From the NCBI RefSeq assembly GCF_019969725.1, contig NZ_JAHXYW010000004.1:434001-498000 (forward strand): a stretch of 64,000 nucleotides of DNA, in the 5' to 3' direction. The translations under genes and the position numbers were made by a program. The notes under the pieces are model-generated. The model did no database searches. It worked only from the letters and a program-made list of their open reading frames with translations, and was not told where the DNA came from. Positions 61,218-64,000 of this stretch are shown here, one piece after another. Origin of the DNA: Neobacillus bataviensis (GTDB lineage: Bacteria; Bacillota; Bacilli; Bacillales_B; DSM-18226). Numbering within the stretch: position 1 is the stretch's first letter; every line of letters starts with the position of its first letter.

Positions 61218-62495
61218 ATGGGAGCCGAAAAAGCAAATGAAAAGACTAATCAAGAGGAACAACATGATGTGTTAAAATCAACACAGACTGTAATACATAA
61301 GGCCCTTGAAAAGTTAGGTTATCCTGAAGAAGTATACGAGCTCTTGAAAGAGCCGTTACGTATGATGACAGTAAAAATTCCAATTAGAATGGATGACGGT
61401 TCAATAAAAATATTTACTGGCTACCGTGCACAGCATAATGATGCCGTTGGGCCGACAAAGGGCGGAATTCGCTTCCACCCAGGAGTAACAGAGACAGAAG
61501 TGAAAGCCCTTTCAATTTGGATGAGTTTAAAATGTGGAATTGTCGACCTTCCATACGGAGGGGGAAAAGGTGGTATCATCTGCGATCCTCGTGATATGTC
61601 TTTTAGAGAACTTGAAAGACTTAGCCGTGGATACGTACGTGCTATCAGTCAAATTGTAGGACCTACGAAGGATATTCCTGCTCCGGATGTATTTACTAAT
61701 TCACAAATTATGGCTTGGATGATGGATGAATACAGCCGAATCGATGAATTTAACTCTCCAGGCTTTATCACTGGTAAGCCGCTTGTTCTCGGCGGATCAC
61801 ATGGACGCGAATCTGCAACTGCAAAGGGTGTAACCATCTGTATTCGTGAAGCAGCCCAAAAGAAGGGAATTCAAATAGAGGGTGCAAGAGTAGTAGTCCA
61901 AGGTTTTGGTAATGCCGGAAGCTATTTATCAAAATTCATGCATGACGCAGGAGCGAAGGTTGTAGGGATTTCAGATGCTTACGGTGCATTATACGATCCA
62001 AACGGTCTGGATATTGATTATCTTTTAGATAGAAGAGACAGCTTTGGAACAGTAACAAAATTGTTTAATAATACAATTACAAATAAAGAATTACTAGAAC
62101 TTGAGTGCGACATTCTTGTCCCTGCAGCAATTGAAAATCAAATTACTGCGGACAACGCTCATAACATTCGTGCTAGCATCGTAGTAGAGGCGGCAAATGG
62201 TCCAACTACATTAGAGGCAACAGAAATTTTAACAGAACGGGGTATTCTGCTTGTCCCAGACGTTTTAGCATCTGCTGGCGGGGTTACGGTATCTTATTTC
62301 GAGTGGGTACAAAATAACCAAGGCTATTACTGGTCAGAAGAAGAAGTAGAAGAAAAGCTTGAAAAAGTAATGGTTAAATCCTTTAAAAATATTTATGATA
62401 CTGCCCAAACACGCCGTGTAGACATGCGCCTGGCTGCTTATATGGTTGGGGTTAGAAAGATGGCTGAAGCTAGCCGCTTCAGAGGCTGGATTTAA
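61218..62495 (+). CDS. gudB: NAD-specific glutamate dehydrogenase
   Basis: This is a 425-residue hexameric GDH that converts glutamate to 2-oxoglutarate and ammonia. Lysines of the active site are Lys81 (GPTKGGIRF), Lys105 (SLKCG) and Lys117 (GGGKGGI). The NAD domain has VVVQGFGNAGSY near 227. The segment TETEVKALSIW has a single VKA, unlike the inactivating 9-bp duplication of laboratory B. subtilis gudB, so the enzyme should be active. ATG behind TAGGAGG. Same position as gudB in B. subtilis. Confidence 0.96.
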   Translation: MGAEKANEKTNQEEQHDVLKSTQTVIHKALEKLGYPEEVYELLKEPLRMMTVKIPIRMDDGSIKIFTGYRAQHNDAVGPTKGGIRFHPGVTETEVKALSIWMSLKCGIVDLPYGGGKGGIICDPRDMSFRELERLSRGYVRAISQIVGPTKDIPAPDVFTNSQIMAWMMDEYSRIDEFNSPGFITGKPLVLGGSHGRESATAKGVTICIREAAQKKGIQIEGARVVVQGFGNAGSYLSKFMHDAGAKVVGISDAYGALYDPNGLDIDYLLDRRDSFGTVTKLFNNTITNKELLELECDILVPAAIENQITADNAHNIRASIVVEAANGPTTLEATEILTERGILLVPDVLASAGGVTVSYFEWVQNNQGYYWSEEEVEEKLEKVMVKSFKNIYDTAQTRRVDMRLAAYMVGVRKMAEASRFRGWI

Positions 62496-62518
62496 ACGCT
62501 AAACATTGAAATAAAATG

Positions 62519-62554
62519 AAAAAACTCCTATCATAAAACGGTAGGAGTTTTTTA
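62519..62554 (+). terminator. Terminator after gudB
   Basis: AAAACTCCTA/TAGGAGTTTT, 10-bp stem with an 11-base loop and T6. Confidence 0.9.
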
Positions 62555-62592
62555 TTTCGGTTGTGTTTAGGGATATAACTGCTTTTAAAACC

Positions 62593-62788
62593 CTGTTGAT
62601 TGGAGCGGAAGGCGCGAGACTCCTCGAAAATGCTAACGCATTTCCTTCGTGCGTGGGTCGGATTCGAGGATGCAATTCAATGTCCTGCGGGAGTACGGGG
62701 CAGGGGAGACCCCGCAGGCGCTTAAGCACTGAGGAGGCTCCCCGAACCGCCCTAAGGTGCGCGAAGTGCCTGGAGCGCAAATCAACAG
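62593..62788. repeat. Intergenic structured repeat, copy 3 with an internal insertion (196 bp)
   Basis: Terminal inverted repeat CTGTTGATT (62593-62601) / AATCAACAG (62780-62788) is perfect. The core is shared with copies at 45501 and 56557. It is enlarged by a segment at 62625-62686 flanked by TCCT direct repeats. The insert carries its own stem CCTCGAA/TTCGAGG (62622-62628 and 62663-62669) and ATGC-TAAC-GCAT. It follows the gudB terminator. Open frames across it on both strands are repeat artefacts. Confidence 0.88.
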
Positions 62789-62833
62789 CCCAGTTTAACA
62801 CAGCTAATGTATTTATTAAGGAGTGTACCTAAA

Positions 62834-63805
62834 GTGCAAATAGAAGACATAATCATTGTAGGCGGCGGACCTTGCGGCATGGCAGCAGCTATTTCTCTTC
62901 AGGAGATTGGAAAAAAGCCATTAATAATAGAAAAAGGGAATGTAGTTAATTCCATTTATCATTATCCAACACATCAAACCTTTTTTAGTACGAGTGAAAA
63001 ATTAGAAATTGGAGATGTTCCCTTTTTAACAGATACCTATAAGCCGAAACGTAATCAGGCATTGGTCTATTATAGGGAGGTAGCTAAGCGGAAGCAGCTT
63101 CGTATAAACGCCTTCGAAAAGGTTATTGAAGTGGTAAAGAAAGATGATTTATTTCATATCAATACGGATAAAAACAGTTACAGTGCTCGTTATGTCGTTG
63201 TTGCAACCGGTTATTACGATCATCCGAATTACATGAATGTCCCTGGAGAAGACTTATCTAAAGTTAAACATTACTTTAAAGAAGCCCATCCGTACTTTGA
63301 TAAAGATGTGTGTGTTATAGGAGGAAAAAATTCTAGTGTAGATGCTGCATTGGAATTGGTGAAGGCAGGAGCGAGGGTGACCGTACTTTATCGAGGAAAA
63401 GAATATTCTCCAAGTATTAAACCTTGGATTCTCCCGGAATTTGAAGCATTAGTTCGTACAGGGACAATATTAATGGAATTTAATGCAAATGTTAAAGCTA
63501 TAACGGAGGAGCAAGTTATATATAATAAAGTTGGAGTTGAAAAAACAATTAGCAACGATTTTGTTTTTGCGATGACAGGTTATCATCCCGATCATCAATT
63601 TTTAAAAACAATGGGCGTGAAAATTGATCCAGAATCTGGAAGACCGTTATTTAATCCTGAAACCATGGAGACAAATGTGGTGGGGATCTATATAGCGGGG
63701 GTAATTGCTGCCGGAAACAATGCGAATGAAATATTTATCGAAAATGGCAGGTTCCATGGTGGACAAATTGCGCACTCCATCATAGAAAAAGAAGCTGAAG
63801 GGTGA
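62834..63805 (+). CDS. ypdA: Bacillithiol disulfide reductase YpdA
   Basis: This is a 323-residue FAD/NAD(P)-dependent oxidoreductase. The first dinucleotide fold is IIVGGGPCGMAAAI (residues 6-19), and EKGNVVNSIYHYPTHQTFFST is the YpdA-specific segment. The second fold is VCVIGGKNSSVDAALELVKAG near 155. Cys14 in GGPCGM is the conserved active-site cysteine. It recycles oxidised bacillithiol in thiol redox control. The GTG at 62834 has AAGGAG 10 bases upstream; longer upstream frames enter the intergenic repeat region. Confidence 0.94.
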   Translation: MQIEDIIIVGGGPCGMAAAISLQEIGKKPLIIEKGNVVNSIYHYPTHQTFFSTSEKLEIGDVPFLTDTYKPKRNQALVYYREVAKRKQLRINAFEKVIEVVKKDDLFHINTDKNSYSARYVVVATGYYDHPNYMNVPGEDLSKVKHYFKEAHPYFDKDVCVIGGKNSSVDAALELVKAGARVTVLYRGKEYSPSIKPWILPEFEALVRTGTILMEFNANVKAITEEQVIYNKVGVEKTISNDFVFAMTGYHPDHQFLKTMGVKIDPESGRPLFNPETMETNVVGIYIAGVIAAGNNANEIFIENGRFHGGQIAHSIIEKEAEG

Positions 63806-63810
63806 TTGAG

Positions 63811-64000
63811 ATGATGAAAAAGGTTGTTTTATTAACAACTGGTGGAACAATCGCTAGTAAACCAAATAAGGATTCTGGAAAACTTGCTTCTGGTGCTCTT
63901 ACCGGGGAAGAACTTGCTGCCATGTGTAATTTACCAAAAGACATTGAAGTCATCGTAGAATCTGTTTTTCAAAAAGCGAGCATTCATATTACATTTGAAG
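63811..64000 (+). CDS. Type I asparaginase (5' part only)
   Basis: The first 63 codons of an asparaginase are visible. It begins MMKKVVLLTTGGTIASKP (ATG at 63811 or 63814, behind AAGGGTGA), and TTGGTIAS is the asparaginase signature with the nucleophilic threonine. The remainder lies beyond the window. It hydrolyses asparagine to aspartate and ammonia. It follows ypdA by 5 bases, so the two may be cotranscribed. Confidence 0.9.
   Translation, partial: MMKKVVLLTTGGTIASKPNKDSGKLASGALTGEELAAMCNLPKDIEVIVESVFQKASIHITFE

Noticed and set aside
61485..61520. Inactivating duplication in gudB as in laboratory B. subtilis
   Set aside because: The VKA segment is present once only, so the gene is intact.
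62499..62832. Overlapping reading frames of 89-100 residues on both strands between gudB and ypdA
   Set aside because: They run through the structured intergenic repeat copy 3 and lack ribosome binding sites. A similar frame occurs at copy 2 (56555-56827), as expected from a GC-rich repeat.

Overview
The window is 64 kb of chromosome from a low-GC, endospore-forming Bacillaceae species. Ribosome binding sites are strong (AAGGAGG-like). A large part of the content is sporulation genes: spoIIM, dacF, spoIIAA-spoIIAB-sigF, spoVA, dacB-spmAB, cotJ, mciZ and a yjcZ-type gene. Gene order follows the Bacillus subtilis yqj-yqk-drm-spoIIA-spoVA-lysA-ypu-scp-res-sigX-ypb-gudB-ypdA backbone almost throughout. 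A Bacillus/Neobacillus-like genus is plausible, but genus cannot be fixed from this sequence alone. There are no rRNA or tRNA genes, complete insertion sequences, prophage or CRISPR arrays. Layout: 1-4.1 kb holds a cut-off glycosyltransferase, proC behind a proline T-box, and yqjP-yqjQ. 4.1-8.1 kb holds a large SWIM/SNF2 helicase flanked on both sides by ~52-bp tandem repeats. 8.1-11.5 kb holds LexA-boxed polYB with yqjX, a CDGSH protein, yqkB and yqkD. 11.7-15.6 kb holds a ketone-body/leucine-degradation module (HMG-CoA lyase, divergent thiolase and scoAB) that is not part of the B. subtilis order. 15.6-21.4 kb holds yqkE, yqkF, mciZ, nudF, an EndoQ-like gene, spoIIM, fur, yqzK and xerD. 21.6-25 kb holds the nucleoside salvage operon (drm-pupG-pdp). 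25-31.2 kb holds the forespore block dacF / spoIIA / spoVA with recognisable sigma-F, sigma-H and sigma-G promoter matches. 31.4-35.2 kb holds lysA, ypuA, an orphan ribT, ypuF and small genes. 35.3-41.1 kb holds scpAB, an unrecognised gene, ypuI, sodF, dacB and spmAB. 41.2-50.2 kb holds rluB, resABC, resDE and sigX-rsiX. 50.3-52.4 kb holds an M23/LysM hydrolase, an FMN riboswitch with ribU, and ferredoxin. 52.7-64 kb holds ypbB-recS-ypbD-ypbE, ypbF, cotJABC, a CBS/ACT-like gene, ypbG, mecB, gudB, ypdA and the start of an asparaginase gene. How the genes work together: HMG-CoA lyase makes acetoacetate, ScoAB activates it to acetoacetyl-CoA, and the thiolase yields acetyl-CoA. ResABC builds cytochrome c under ResDE control. 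SpoIIAA/AB/sigma-F starts the forespore programme, which then drives dacF and spoVA. Deoxynucleosides are split by PupG/Pdp, and the sugar phosphate is isomerised by Drm. Most of the window is ordinary core chromosome. The observations most worth checking are: a XerD whose catalytic lysine is replaced by threonine; a spoVA operon lacking spoVAC, spoVAD and spoVAEb; a family of three long intergenic elements with covarying terminal inverted repeats, one carrying a 62-bp insertion; the paired tandem-repeat arrays around the SNF2 gene; and a 17-bp perfect inverted repeat between proC and yqjP.
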